DNA of 64,000 nucleotides from Corallium rubrum (GCA_964035015.1 CAXIUP010000033.1:1-64000); one strand, 5' to 3'. Numbered from the stretch's first letter, positions 28,134 to 42,250 are shown. The notes: generated from the sequence alone by a model not told the origin. Translations and numbers: made by a program.

Positions 28134-28377
28134 CAGTCGTTGGCACCTAAGCGTGTACACCGCCCGTCAAAACATGTTCTAAATTTAAGCCAAAGTCAAC
28201 ATCAACACCGTGGGATTAGCGAGAGGTGATTCGCTACGGGCACATTCATGTGACAATGTATTGGTTCAAATGTATCAAATGAAAACCGAATACGTTCCCA
28301 AGGTACACATTTAACTTTGACGTTGACGTAAAGCATGTTATGACGGGCGGTGTACACGCTTAGATGCCAAACTACTG
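28134..28377. mobile_element. 244-bp Tc1/mariner-like MITE, TA target duplication
   Basis: Begins CAGTCGTTGGCACC and ends with CCAAACTACTG, flanked by TA at 28132-28133 and 28378-28379. The arms extend inward as CTAAGCGTGTACACCGCCCG and its inverse (about 28148-28170 and 28340-28362). CAGT termini and a TA duplication suit Tc1/mariner. The short minus-strand frame across it is not a gene. Confidence 0.85.
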
Positions 28378-28379
28378 TA

Positions 28380-29556
28380 TATATTGTGTTGAAATACTCT
28401 ATAAATTTAAAACATAATGTATATTGCAAAAAAAGGTATTTTTGACACGAACGGCACCCCATATGAAGTTGTCAGAACCATTTGGATAATAGAACTCATT
28501 TGCATCACCGTAGCTCTCTGTAGCTCTCAGTATACATTTTAGTGTGTTTTTAAATACTAATTTACGAAATTGCAAATTTTGTTTGGTTGTTGAAAACGCC
28601 ATGCAGCCGGCCGGTTGCGGGGTCCGGATAGGAAATTACGGACCGCTCGCTAGCCAAACAGAACATTCAATTTCGTCGGATACCGGACCGGAAAAAAAGA
28701 AATGACTTTATATGACTTTTTAAACAAACAAACAAATTTTTGGTAATTTGTCATAGAGTAAGTGTCAACAATTTATGAGGAAAAAACCACTTTTGCCAAC
28801 CATTCTAGACTTCTCCGAATTCGTTTAATGCCTGCGCTAAACGTCGCACAATAGACGAATTTAATTCAGACGAATTTAATTGTTTGAATTTTATTCGACG
28901 AAAGTGCGACGTATAACTCGATTAAATTCGACACCCGAATTAAATTCGTCTGAGTCAGACGGATAATGCGACGATAATGCGTGTTCGAGTTTCACGACGA
29001 ATTATCGTCGCGTCGAATGAAATATTTGGTGCAATGTTTTCAAGAAGTCGTTTTCAGGATCCACGAGTCAAAGTACAAACAATTAAATTCGACTGAAATT
29101 GGATGTTTAACTCGACGTCGCAATTACCAGGCCTAACTTTCGAAAGAGAGAATTCCATTCCAAACGTTTCTTTTATCTTAGCTCGAAGACCCGGGGATGT
29201 CAGCTCGTCAGTGCATTGCATCTCCTCATCTATAAAATTCAAAACGGCTGATGGAACGCTTTCCTTTGGACTCGACTGCGAAGATGAAAGCGTTTGGTTT
29301 TGTTCATTTCATAGGCACTTTAATCATAATTTCAAACCATTATTTATTCAACAAACCACATTTGTCCGACTGACATATTTTCAAATATATTGCCATTAAA
29401 TTATCTGAACTGTGGGGTATTACACCCAGGGCCGTCGAGAGCCAGAACGAGCCCCGGCTCATAATTTGCGGGCCCCCTCTGATATTTTTAGTTTCAAGAG
29501 CGTTATCTTGACGTGAATAAACCAAACACAAACCATCGCATTCGCATTATATTTGG
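28380..29556. other. Interval without a recognised gene; GAATTTAATTCG-rich repeat at 28840-29110
   Basis: From about 28840 to 29110 the sequence has many direct and inverted copies of GACGAATTTAATT, ATTCGACG and CGTCGCA motifs, ending AACTCGACGTCGCAATTACC. This looks like a decayed foldback element. I could not place termini. The plus-strand frame at 29103-29399 shows no recognisable domain. Confidence 0.45.
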
Positions 29557-29558
29557 TA

Positions 29559-29793
29559 CTGCGATTTCCAGTTGAGTTTGGAACGGCTAAAGTTTTGCCG
29601 TTAAGCTTAGTCGTTTGAAACTTGTAGTTGTGACGTAATACGAACGATGTTGTCAAGGCGTTGCCAAGTGGTTGCCAAGGGCAAGGCAATGCATTCAAAC
29701 AAAGGCACTAGTATGTAACGCCTTAGCAACGCCTTGACATTATTCGTATTACGTCAGAACTTTAGCCGTTCCAAACTCAACTGGAAATCGCAG
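29559..29793. mobile_element. 235-bp foldback MITE with TA target duplication
   Basis: CTGCGATTTCCAGTTGAGTT (29559) is inverted by AACTCAACTGGAAATCGCAG (ending 29793), flanked by TA at 29557-29558 and 29794-29795. Inner pairs GACGTAATACGAA / TTCGTATTACGTC and CAAGGCGTTGCC / GGCGTTGCTAAGG extend the fold. No coding capacity. Confidence 0.85.
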
Positions 29794-29795
29794 TA

Positions 29796-30181
29796 ATGTA
29801 TTCACTTATAATACGTTAGTACCTTACGTACTATAAGTGAAGTACTAAAAGTAAAAAAGAAGATAATATAGTCTCTGAATCTCTGTAATTTCTAATACTA
29901 CTTTCTTCCGGTATTGCAATTAATACTTCGGTGGCTTGGTTCAGCAAAAAAACTTTGCTTGCCTTCTTAACAACAGTCAAATAAAACATATAAATCAAAT
30001 ATTAAAAAGAAACAGATTACAGTTTGTAAAATAATACCCGTCACGCGTGAATGCGGCTTGAAATTTGAACCTTTGAGAAGCTTAACGCTAATCCAGTGAG
30101 TTGCGTCCCAATAAAAGTTAGCTTATCACTGGGGCCCTATGTTTTACCTTATTAAAAGTAACGTGCTGCCCAGGCAGTGTA
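29796..30181. other. Interval without a recognised gene
   Basis: AT-rich DNA. Apart from a short inverted ACTTATAATACGTTAGTACC / ACGTACTATAAGT at 29811-29842 nothing stands out. Confidence 0.4.
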
Positions 30182-30365
30182 GAAACAACAATCGAAATAT
30201 ATTATAAGGTTAGATATACTGCCGAAACAGAGAACGTAGGAGTCTAACGTTTCGAGCGAAGGCCCTTCGTCAGAGAGAAACGTAACGAGTGAAAACGTTA
30301 AACTCCTACGTTAGACCCCTACGTTCTCTGTTTCGGTAGTATATCTAACCTTAATATATTTCGTA
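30182..30365. mobile_element. Palindromic repeat family, copy at 30.2 kb
   Basis: The outer left arm ACAACAATCGAAATATATTA, then TATACTGCCGAAACAGAGAA, the inner arm CTAACGTTTCGAGCGAAGGC, a shortened centre and the right outer arm CTACGTTCTCTGTTTCGGTA ending near CTTAATATATTTCG. This copy preserves both outer arms and defines the family termini. The right inner arm (GGGCCTTCGCTC) is deleted. Confidence 0.85.
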
Positions 30366-30716
30366 TGTTTTACCCTGACTTATCTACTAACAAGACGCAT
30401 TTTGGGGGTTAACTCGGGCTAGTGGGCACTGGGCATTGGTACAGGCTGGTATGGGAAGATTATGCTATGCAAATAATCCAATACACCATGATTCTAACCT
30501 GTGTGCTAACAAATGCTATTAGGATAGTTGTCAAGAAAAATTTGAATTTGTTCAACAGCATTATTAAGGTGGGAATTCTGGGCACACAAAAAATTTATCA
30601 ATCATTTCCTGTAAACATTATGCAACTATTAACCCTTTACCAGGCAAGATTACCAGGAGGTCTCCACTTGAAAAATAAAATCATGTGCCATTGGACAGAG
30701 TAAAAGTAAGATGTTG
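30366..30716. other. Interval without a recognised gene
   Basis: A 93-codon plus-strand frame (30422-30703) has no recognisable motif and no support from context. I regard it as chance. Confidence 0.4.
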
Positions 30717-31115
30717 CTAAATGGCAACCATGCCAAGAACAAAACTAACATACTGGTGTACCAAAACAAATAAATGGTAGCTATACTGATGTACATGCCC
30801 CAAAACATTGAAATGGTAGCCATAGAACCAAAACAATGAAATGATGGCCATACTGGTGTACCAAAACAATGAAATAGTGGCCAATCGGCCATATTGGTGT
30901 ACCAAAACAATGAAATGGTGGCTATACTGGTGAACCAAAACAATGAAATGGTGGTCATACTGTTGTACCAAAACATTGTAATCGTGGCCATACTGGTGTA
31001 ACAAAACAATGAAATAGTGACCAATCGGCCATACTGGTGCACCAAAACAATGAAATGGTGGCCATACTGGTGTACCAAAACAATTAAATGGTGGCCATAC
31101 TGATGGTTGTCCAAT
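30717..31115 (+). repeat. 33-bp minisatellite CCATACTGGTGTACCAAAACAATGAAATGG
   Basis: About 11 units of 30-42 bp sharing GGCCATACTGGTGTACCAAA and ACAATGAAATGGTGG. Some contain the longer AGTGGCCAATCGGCCATA variant. Minus-strand frames (Phe-Ile-Val-Leu-Val-His-Gln-Tyr) are repeat translations. Confidence 0.92.
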
Positions 31116-31199
31116 ACTGTAGCAAGCATACGGATCGTTAGTTTCGTGAAATTTTGGTTACCATCGGACAAGTCGTTTTGTCATGACGACTCGTAAAAG

Positions 31200-34100
31200 C
31201 AGAGTATCAATCCGTACGGGTCGTAACGGATGGTAAGCTAATTGTCCATCCGTAAATATAGTGTGTCGATCCGTACGGGTCGGGACGAACCGTATGCTAC
31301 GTTTCACCATCCGTGAATATAATAAGTATCGTGCGGTGTAGCTAAGGTAGCCCTCAAAAAAGTTGTCGATCCGTACGAGTCGTAACGGATGGTAAGCTAA
31401 TTCTCGATCCGTAAATATAGTGTGTCGATCCGTACGGATCGTGACGAACCGTATGCTACGTTTCACCATTGGTGAATATATACTAAGTATCGTGCGGTGT
31501 AGCTAAGGTAGCCCTCAAAAAAGTTGTCGATCCGTACGAGACGTAACGGATGGTAAGCTAATTCTCCATCCGTAAATATAGTGTGTCGATCCGTACGGGT
31601 CGTAACGGATGGTAAGCCAATTCTCCATCCGTAAATATAGTGTGTCGATCCGTACGGGTCGTGACGAACCGTATGGTACGTTTCACCATCCGTGAATATA
31701 ATAAGTATCGTGCGGTGTAGCTAAGGTAGCCCTGAAAAAAGTTGTCGATCCGTACGAATCGTAACGGATGGTAAGCTAATTGTCCATCCGTAAATATAGT
31801 GTGTCGATCCGTATACGGGTCGTGAATATAATAAGTATCGTGCGGTGTAGGTAAGGTAGCCCTCAAAAAAGTTGTCGATCCGTACGAGTCGTAACGGATG
31901 GTAAGCTAATTCTCGATCCGTAAATATAGTGTGTCGATCCGTACGAGGCGTAACGGATGGTAAGCTAATTCTCCATCCGTTAATATAGTGTCTCGATCCG
32001 TACTGGTCGTGAATATAATAAGTATCGTGCGGTGTAGCTAAGGTAGCCCTCAAAAAAGTTGTCGATCCGTACGAGTCGTAACGGATGGTAAGCTAATTCT
32101 CCATCCGTAAATATAGTGTGTCGATCCGTACGGGTCGTGACGAACCGTATGCTACGTTTCACCATCCGTGAATATAATAAGTATCGTGCGGTGTAGCTAA
32201 GGTAGCCCTGAAAAAAGTTGTCGATCCGTACGAGTCGTAACGGATGGTAAGCTAATTCTCCATCCGTAAATATGGTGTGTCGATCCGTACGGGTCGTGAC
32301 GAACCGTATGCTACGTTTCACCATCCGTGAATATAATAAGTATCGTGCGGTGTAGCTAAGGTAGCCCTCAAAAAAGTTGTCGATCCGTACGAATCGTAAC
32401 GGATGGTAAGCTAATTGTCCATACGTAAATATAGTGTGTCGATCCGTACGGGTCGTACCGGATGGTAAGCCAATTCTCCATCCGTAAATATAGTGTGTCG
32501 ATCCGTACGGGTCGTAACGGATGGTAAGCCAATTCTCCATCCGTAAATATAGTGTGTCGATCCGTACGGGTCGTGACGAACCGTATGCTACGTATCACCA
32601 TCCGTGAATATAATAAGTATCGTGCGGTGTAGCTAAGGTAGCCCTCAAAAAAGTTGTCGATCCGTACGAATCGTAACGGATGGTAAGCTAATTGTCCATC
32701 CGTAAATATAGTGTGTCGATCCGTATACGGGTCGTGAATATAATAAGTATCGTGCGGTGTAGGTAAGGTAGCCCTCAAAATAGTTGTCGATCCGTACGAG
32801 TCGTAACGGATGGTAAGCTAATTCTCGATCCGTAAATATAGTGGGTCGATCCGTGCGAGGCGTAACGGATGGTAAGCTAATTCTCCATCCGTTAATATAG
32901 TGTGTCGATCCGTACTGGTCGTGAATATAATAAGTATCGTGCGGTGTAGCTAAGGTAGCCCTCAAAAAAGTTGTCGATCCGTACGAGTCGTAACGGATGG
33001 TAAGCTAATTCTCCATCCGTAAATATAGTGTGTCGATCCGTACGGGTCGTGACGAACCGTATGCTACGTTTCACCATCCGTGAATATAATAAGTATCGTG
33101 CGGTGTAGCTAAGGTAGCCCTGAAAAAAGTTGTCGATCCGTACGAGTCGTAACGGATGGTAAGCTAATTCTCCATCCGTAAATATGGTGTGTCGATCCGT
33201 ACGGGTCGTGACGAACCGTATGCTACGTTTCACCATCCGTGAATATAATAAGTATCGTGCGGTGTAGCTAAGGTAGCCCTCAAAAAAGTTGTCGATCCGT
33301 ACGAATCGTAACGGATGGTAAGCTAATTGTCCATACGTAAATATAGTGTGTCGATCCGTACGGGTCGTACCGGATGGTAAGCCAATTCTCCATCCGTAAA
33401 TATAGTGTGTCGATCCGTACGGGTCGTAACGGATGGTAAGCCAATTCTCCATCCGTAAATATAGTGTGTCGATCCGTACGGGTCGTGACGAACCGTATGC
33501 TACGTTTCACCATTGGTGAATATATACTAAGTATCGTGCGGTGTAGCTCAGGTAGCCCTCAAAAAAGTTGTCGATCCGTAGGAGTCGTAACGGATGGTAA
33601 GCTAATTCTACATCCGTAAATATAGTGTGTCGATCCGTACGGGTCGTAACGGATGGTAAGCCAATTCTCCATCCGTAAATATAGTGTGTCGATCCGTACG
33701 GGTCGTGACGAACCGTATGCTACGTTTCACCATCCGTGAATATAATAAGTATCGTGCGGTGTAGCTAAGGTAGCCCTCAAAAAATTTGTCGATCCGTACG
33801 GGTCGTAACGGATGGTAAGCCAATTCTCCATCCGAAAATATAGTGTGTCGATCCGTACGGGTCGTGACGAACCGTATGCTACGTTTCACCATCCGTGAAT
33901 ATAATAAGCATCGTGCGGTGTAGCTAAGGTAGCCCTCAAAAAAGTTGTCGATCCGCACGAGTCGTAACGGATGGTAAGCTAATTCTCGATCCGTAAATAT
34001 AGTGTGTCGATCCGTACGAGGTGTAACGGATGGTAAGCTAATTCTCCATTCGTAAATATAGTGTGTCGATCCGTACGGGTCGTGACGAACCGTATGCTAC

Positions 34101-37064
34101 GTTTCTCCATCCGTGAATATAATAAGTATCGTGCGGTGTAGCTAAGGTAGCCCTCAAAAAAGTTGTCGATCCGTACGAGTCGTAAGGGATGGTAAGCTAA
34201 TTCTCCATTCGTAAATATAGTGTGTCGATCCGTACGGGTCGTGACGAACCGTATGCTACGTTTCACCATCCGTGAATATAATAAGTATCGTGCGGTGTAG
34301 CTAAGGTAGCCCTCAAAAAAGTTGTCGATCCGTACGAGTCGTAACGGATGGTAAGCTGATTCTCCATCCGTAAATATAGTGTGTCGATCCGTACGAGGCG
34401 TAACGGATGGTAAGGTAATTCTCCATCCGTTAATATAGTGTGTCGATCCGTACGAGGCGTAACGGATGGTAAGCTAATTCTCCATCCGTTAATATAGTGT
34501 GTCGATCCGTACTGGTCGTGAATATAATAAGTATCGTGCGGTGTAGCTAAGGTAGCCCTCAAAAAAGTTGTCGATCCGTACGAGTCGTAACGGATGGTAA
34601 GCTAATTCTCCATCCGTAAATATAGTGTGTCGATCCGTACGGGTCGTGACGAACCGTATGCTACGTTTCACCATCCGTGAATATAATAAGTATCGTGCGG
34701 TGTAGCTAAGGTAGCCCTGAAAAAAGTTGTCGATCCGTACGAGTCGTAACGGATGGTAAGCTAATTCTCCATCCGTAAATATGGTGTGTCGATCCGTACG
34801 GGTCGTGACGAACCGTATGCTACGTTTCACCATCCGTGAATATAATAAGTATCGTGCGGTGTAGCTAAGGTAGCCCTCAAAAAAGTTGTCGATCCGTACG
34901 AATCGTAACGGATGGTAAGCTAATTGTCCATACGTAAATATAGTGTGTCGATCCGTACGGGTCGTACCGGATGGTAAGCCAATTCTCCATCCGTAAATAT
35001 AGTGTGTCGATCCGTACGGGTCGTAACGGATGGTAAGCCAATTCTCCATCCGTAAATATAGTGTGTCGATCCGTACGGGTCGTGACGAACCGTATGCTAC
35101 GTTTCACCATCCGTGAATATAATAAGTATCGTGCGGTGTAGCTAAGGTAGCCCTCAAAAAAGTTGTCGATCCGTACGAGTCGTAACGGATGGTAAGCTAA
35201 TTCTCCATCCGTAAATATAGTGTGTCGATCCGTACGGGTCGTGACGAACCGTATGCTACGTTTCACCATCCGTGAATATAATAAGTATCGTGCGGTGTAG
35301 CTAAAGTAGCCCTGAAAAAAGTTGTCGATCCGTACGAGTCGTAACGGATGGTAAGCTAATTCTCCATCCGTAAATATGGTGTGTCGATCCGTACGGGTCG
35401 TGACGAACCGTATGCTACGTTTCACCATCCGTGAATATAATAAGTATCGTGCGGTGTAGCTAAGGTAGCCCTCAAAAAAGTTGTCGATCCGTACGAATCG
35501 TAACGGATGGTAAGCTAATTGTCCATACGTAAATATAGTGTGTCGATCCGTACGGGTCGTACCGGATGGTAAGCCAATTCTCCATCCGTAAATATAGTGT
35601 GTCGATCCGTACGGGTCGTAACGGATGGTAAGCCAATTCTCCATCCGTAAATAGTGTGTCGATCCGTACGGGTCGTGACGAACCGTATGCTACGTTTCAC
35701 CATCCGTGAATATAATAAGTATCGTGCGGTGTAGCTAAGGTAGCCCTCAAAAAAGTTGTCGATCCGTACGAGTCGTAACGGATGGTAAGCTAATTCTCGA
35801 TCCGTAAATATAGTGTGTCGATCCGTACGGATCGTGACGAACCGTATGCTACGTTTCACCATTGGTGAATATATACTAAGTATCGTGCGGTGTAGCTCAG
35901 GTAGCCCTCAAAAAAGTTGTCGATCCGTAGGAGTCGTAACGGATGGTAAGCTAATTCTCCATCCGTAAATATAGTGTGTCGATCCGTACGGGTCGTAACG
36001 GATGGTAAGCCAATTCTCCATCCGTAAATATAGTGTGTCGATCCGTACGGGTCGTAACGGATGGTAAGCCAATTCTCCATCCGTAAATATAGTGTGTCGA
36101 TCCGTACGGGTCGTGACGAACCGTATGCTACGTTTCACCATCCGTGAATATAATAAGTATCGTGCGGTGTAGCTAAGGTAGCCCTCAAAAAAGTTGTCGA
36201 TCCGTACGAGTCGTAACGGATGGTAAGCTAATTCTCGATCCGTAAATATAGTGTGTCGATCCGTACGGATCGTGACGAACCGTATGCTACGTTTCACCAT
36301 TGGTGAATATATACTAAGTATCGTGCGGTGTAGCTCAGGTAGCCCTCAAAAAAGTTGTCGATCCGTAGGAGTCGTAACGGATGGTAAGCTAATTCTCCAT
36401 CCGTAAATATAGTGTGTCGATCCGTACGGGTCGTAACGGATGGTAAGCCAATTCTCCATCCGTAAATATAGTGTGTCGATCCGTACGGGTCGTGACGAAC
36501 CGTATGCTACGTTTCACCATCCGTGAATATAATAAGTATCGTGCGGTGTAGCTAAGGTAGCCCTCAAAAAATTTGTCGATCCGTACGGGTCGTAACGGAT
36601 GGTAAGCCAATTCTCCATCCGAAAATATAGTGTGTCGATCCGTACGGGTCGTGACGAACCGTATGCTACGTTTCACCATCCGTGAATATAATAAGCATCG
36701 TGCGGTGTAGCTAAGGTAGCCCTCAAAAAAGTTGTCGATCCGTACGAGTCGTAACGGATGGTAAGCTGATTCTCCATCCGTAAATATAGTGTGTCGATCC
36801 GTACGAGGCGTAACGGATGGTAAGCTAATTCTCCATCCGTAAATATGGTGTGTCGATCCGTACGGGTCGTGACGAACCGTATGCTACGTTTCACCATCCG
36901 TGAATATAATAAGTATCGTGCGGTGTAGCTAAGGTAGCCCTCAAAAAAGTTGTCGATCCGTACGAATCGTAACGGATGGTAAGCTAATTGTCCATACGTA
37001 AATATAGTGTGTCGATCCGTACGGGTCGTACCGGATGGTAAGCCAATTCTCCATCCGTAAATAT
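31200..37064. repeat. Higher-order repeat, first copy (period 5,865 bp)
   Basis: The order of 159-bp units and 59-bp modules from about 31.2 to 37.06 kb recurs 5,865 bp downstream, including rare variants. Examples are GTATGGTACG at about 31671 and 37536, the TATACGGGTCG variant at 31814 and 37678, and AGTGGGTCGATCCGTGCGAG at 32841 and 38706. Single differences seen include 33610 (a) against 39475 (c), and 33710 (g) against 39575 (a). Confidence 0.85.
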
Positions 37065-40000
37065 AGTGTGTCGATCCGTACGGGTCGTAACGGATGGTAA
37101 GCCAATTCTCCATCCGTAAATATAGTGTGTCGATCCGTACGGGTCGTGACGAACCGTATGCTACGTTTCACCATCCGTGAATATAATAAGTATCGTGCGG
37201 TGTAGCTAAGGTAGCCCTCAAAAAAGTTGTCGATCCGTACGAGTCGTAACGGATGGTAAGCTAATTCTCGATCCGTAAATATAGTGTGTCGATCCGTACG
37301 GATCGTGACGAACCGTATGCTACGTTTCACCATTGGTGAATATATACTAAGTATCGTGCGGTGTAGCTAAGGTAGCCCTCAAAAAAGTTGTCGATCCGTA
37401 CGAGTCGTAACGGATGGTAAGCTAATTCTCCATCCGTAAATATAGTGTGTCGATCCGTACGGGTCGTAACGGATGGTAAGCCAATTCTCCATCCGTAAAT
37501 ATAGTGTGTCGATCCGTACGGGTCGTGACGAACCGTATGGTACGTTTCACCATCCGTGAATATAATAAGTATCGTGCGGTGTAGCTAAGGTAGCCCTGAA
37601 AAAAGTTGTCGATCCGTACGAATCGTAACGGATGGTAAGCTAATTGTCCATCCGTAAATATAGTGTGTCGATCCGTATACGGGTCGTGAATATAATAAGT
37701 ATCGTGCGGTGTAGGTAAGGTAGCCCTCCAAAAAGTTGTCGATCCGTACGAGTCGTAACGGATGGTAAGCTAATTCTCGATCCGTAAATATAGTGTGTCG
37801 ATCCGTACGACGGCGTAACGGATGGTAAGCTAATTCTCCATCCGTTAATATAGTGTCTCGATCCGTACTGGTCGTGAATATAATAAGTATCGTGCGGTGT
37901 AGCTAAGGTAGCCCTCAAAAAAGTTGTCGATCCGTACGAGTCGTAACGGATGGTAAGCTAATTCTCCATCCGTAAATATAGTGTGTCGATCCGTACGGGT
38001 CGTGACGAACCGTATGCTACGTTTCACCATCCGTGAATATAATAAGTATCGTGCGGTGTAGCTAAGGTAGCCCTGAAAAAAGTTGTCGATCCGTACGAGT
38101 CGTAACGGATGGTAAGCTAATTCTCCATCCGTAAATATGGTGTGTCGATCCGTACGGGTCGTGACGAACCGTATGCTACGTTTCACCATCCGTGAATATA
38201 ATAAGTATCGTGCGGTGTAGCTAAGGTAGCCCTCAAAAAAGTTGTCGATCCGTACGAATCGTAACGGATGGTAAGCTAATTGTCCATACGTAAATATAGT
38301 GTGTCGATCCGTACGGGTCGTACCGGATGGTAAGCCAATTCTCCATCCGTAAATATAGTGTGTCGATCCGTACGGGTCGTAACGGATGGTAAGCCAATTC
38401 TCCATCCGTAAATATAGTGTGTCGATCCGTACGGGTCGTGACGAACCGTATGCTACGTATCACCATCCGTGAATATAATAAGTATCGTGCGGTGTAGCTA
38501 AGGTAGCCCTCAAAAAAGTTGTCGATCCGTACGAATCGTAACGGATGGTAAGCTAATTGTCCATCCGTAAATATAGTGTGTCGATCCGTATACGGGTCGT
38601 GAATATAATAAGTATCGTGCGGTGTAGGTAAGGTAGCCCTCAAAATAGTTGTCGATCCGTACGAGTCGTAACGGATGGTAAGCTAATTCTCGATCCGTAA
38701 ATATAGTGGGTCGATCCGTGCGAGGCGTAACGGATGGTAAGCTAATTCTCCATCCGTTAATATAGTGTGTCGATCCGTACTGGTCGTGAATATAATAAGT
38801 ATCGTGCGGTGTAGCTAAGGTAGCCCTCAAAAAAGTTGTCGATCCGTACGAGTCGTAACGGATGGTAAGCTAATTCTCCATCCGTAAATATAGTGTGTCG
38901 ATCCGTACGGGTCGTGACGAACCGTATGCTACGTTTCACCATCCGTGAATATAATAAGTATCGTGCGGTGTAGCTAAGGTAGCCCTGAAAAAAGTTGTCG
39001 ATCCGTACGAGTCGTAACGGATGGTAAGCTAATTCTCCATCCGTAAATATGGTGTGTCGATCCGTACGGGTCGTGACGAACCGTATGCTACGTTTCACCA
39101 TCCGTGAATATAATAAGTATCGTGCGGTGTAGCTAAGGTAGCCCTCAAAAAAGTTGTCGATCCGTACGAATCGTAACGGATGGTAAGCTAATTGTCCATA
39201 CGTAAATATAGTGTGTCGATCCGTACGGGTCGTACCGGATGGTAAGCCAATTCTCCATCCGTAAATATAGTGTGTCGATCCGTACGGGTCGTAACGGATG
39301 GTAAGCCAATTCTCCATCCGTAAATATAGTGTGTCGATCCGTACGGGTCGTGACGAACCGTATGCTACGTTTCACCATTGGTGAATATATACTAAGTATC
39401 GTGCGGTGTAGCTCAGGTAGCCCTCAAAAAAGTTGTCGATCCGTAGGAGTCGTAACGGATGGTAAGCTAATTCTCCATCCGTAAATATAGTGTGTCGATC
39501 CGTACGGGTCGTAACGGATGGTAAGCCAATTCTCCATCCGTAAATATAGTGTGTCGATCCGTACGGGTCGTGACAAACCGTATGCTACGTTTCACCATCC
39601 GTGAATATAATAAGTATCGTGCGGTGTAGCTAAGGTAGCCCTCAAAAAATTTGTCGATCCGTACGGGTCGTAACGGATGGTAAGCCAATTCTCCATCCGT
39701 AAATATAGTGTGTCGATCCGTACGGGTCGTGACGAACCGTATGCTACGTTTCACCATCCGTGAATATAATAAGCATCGTGCGGTGTAGCTAAGGTAGCCC
39801 TCAAAAAAGTTGTCGATCCGCACGAGTCGTAACGGATGGTAAGCTAATTCTCGATCCGTAAATATAGTGTGTCGATCCGTACGAGGTGTAACGGATGGTA
39901 AGCTAATTCTCCATTCGTAAATATAGTGTGTCGATCCGTACGGGTCGTGACGAACCGTATGCTACGTTTCTCCATCCGTGAATATAATAAGTATCGTGCG

Positions 40001-42250
40001 GTGTAGCTAAGGTAGCCCTCAAAAAAGTTGTCGATCCGTACGAGTCGTAAGGGATGGTAAGCTAATTCTCCATTCGTAAATATAGTGTGTCGATCCGTAC
40101 GGGTCGTGACGAACCGTATGCTACGTTTCACCATCCGTGAATATAATAAGTATCGTGCGGTGTAGCTAAGGTAGCCCTCAAAAAAGTTGTCGATCCGTAC
40201 GAGTCGTAACGGATGGTAAGCTGATTCTCCATCCGTAAATATAGTGTGTCGATCCGTACGAGGCGTAACGGATGGTAAGGTAATTCTCCATCCGTTAATA
40301 TAGTGTGTCGATCCGTACGAGGCGTAACGGATGGTAAGCTAATTCTCCATCCGTTAATATAGTGTGTCGATCCGTACTGGTCGTGAATATAATAAGTATC
40401 GTGCGGTGTAGCTAAGGTAGCCCTCAAAAAAGTTGTCGATCCGTACGAGTCGTAACGGATGGTAAGCTAATTCTCCATCCGTAAATATAGTGTGTCGATC
40501 CGTACGGGTCGTGACGAACCGTATGCTACGTTTCACCATCCGTGAATATAATAAGTATCGTGCGGTGTAGCTAAGGTAGCCCTGAAAAAAGTTGTCGATC
40601 CGTACGAGTCGTAACGGATGGTAAGCTAATTCTCCATCCGTAAATATGGTGTGTCGATCCGTACGGGTCGTGACGAACCGTATGCTACGTTTCACCATCC
40701 GTGAATATAATAAGTATCGTGCGGTGTAGCTAAGGTAGCCCTCAAAAAAGTTGTCGATCCGTACGAATCGTAACGGATGGTAAGCTAATTGTCCATACGT
40801 AAATATAGTGTGTCGATCCGTACGGGTCGTACCGGATGGTAAGCCAATTCTCCATCCGTAAATATAGTGTGTCGATCCGTACGGGTCGTAACGGATGGTA
40901 AGCCAATTCTCCATCCGTAAATATAGTGTGTCGATCCGTACGGGTCGTGACGAACCGTATGCTACGTTTCACCATCCGTGAATATAATAAGTATCGTGCG
41001 GTGTAGCTAAGGTAGCCCTCAAAAAAGTTGTCGATCCGTACGAGTCGTAACGGATGGTAAGCTAATTCTCCATCCGTAAATATAGTGTGTCGATCCGTAC
41101 GGGTCGTGACGAACCGTATGCTACGTTTCACCATCCGTGAATATAATAAGTATCGTTCGGTGTAGCTAAGGTAGCCCTGAAAAAAGTTGTCGATCCGCAC
41201 GAGTCGTAACGGATGGTAAGCTAATTCTCCATCCGTAAATATGGTGTGTCGATCCGTACGGGTCGTGACGAACCGTATGCTACGTTTCACCATCCGTGAA
41301 TATAATAAGTATCGTGCGGTGTAGCTAAGGTAGCCCTCAAAAAAGTTGTCGATCCGTACGAATCGTAACGGATGGTAAGCTAATTGTCCATCCGTAAATA
41401 TAGTGTGTCGATCCGTACGGGTCGTACCGGATGGTAAGCCAATTCTCCATCCGTAAATATAGTGTGTCGATCCGTACGGGTCGTAACGGATGGTAAGCCA
41501 ATTCTCCATCCGTAATATAGTGTGTCGATCCGTACGGGTCGTGACGAACCGTATGCTACGTTTCACCATCCGTGAATATAATAAGTATCGTGCGGTGTAG
41601 CTAAGGTAGCCCTCAAAAAGTTGTCGATCCGTACGAGTCGTAACGGATGGTAAGCTAATTCTCGATCCGTAAATATAGTGTGTCGATCCGTACGGATCGT
41701 GACGAACCGTATGCTACGTTTCACCATTGGTGAATATATACTAAGTATCGTGCGGTGTAGCTCAGGTAGCCCTCAAAAAAGTTGTCGATCCGTAGGAGTC
41801 GTAACGGATGGTAAGCTAATTCTCCATCCGTAAATATAGTGTGTCGATCCGTACGGGTCGTAACGGATGGTAAGCCAATTCTCCATCCGTAAATATAGTG
41901 TGTCGATCCGTACGGGTCGTAACGGATGGTAAGCCAATTCTCCATCCGTAAATATAGTGTGTCGATCCGTACGGGTCGTGACGAACCGTATGCTACGTTT
42001 CACCATCCGTGAATATAATAAGTATCGTGCGGTGTAGCTAAGGTAGCCCTCAAAAAAGTTGTCGATCCGTACGAGTCGTAACGGATGGTAAGCTAATTCT
42101 CGATCCGTAAATATAGTGTGTCGATCCGTACGGATCGTGACGAACCGTATGCTACGTTTCACCATTGGTGAATATATACTAAGTATCGTGCGGTGTAGCT
42201 CAGGTAGCCCTCAAAAAAGTTGTCGATCCGTAGGAGTCGTAACGGATGGT
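37065..42250. repeat. Higher-order repeat, second copy
   Basis: This follows the first copy unit by unit at +5,865 until about 42250, where the arrangement departs (the TTAATATAG/TACTGGTCG variant joins early). Blocks of the same material recur again at 43479-43923, 44950-45394 and 46948-47368 with shorter spacing, so the array grew by several unequal exchanges. Confidence 0.8.

Noticed and set aside
28148-28165. GTGTACACCGCCCGTCA resembling the universal 3' small-subunit rRNA sequence
   Set aside because: It lacks two bases of the rRNA motif, is not surrounded by rRNA sequence, and occurs inverted at the other end of the Tc1-like MITE, so it is part of the terminal repeat.
29103-29399. 98-codon plus-strand frame
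   Set aside because: It lies across the end of the GAATTTAATTCG-rich repeat, with no recognisable domain or splice context.
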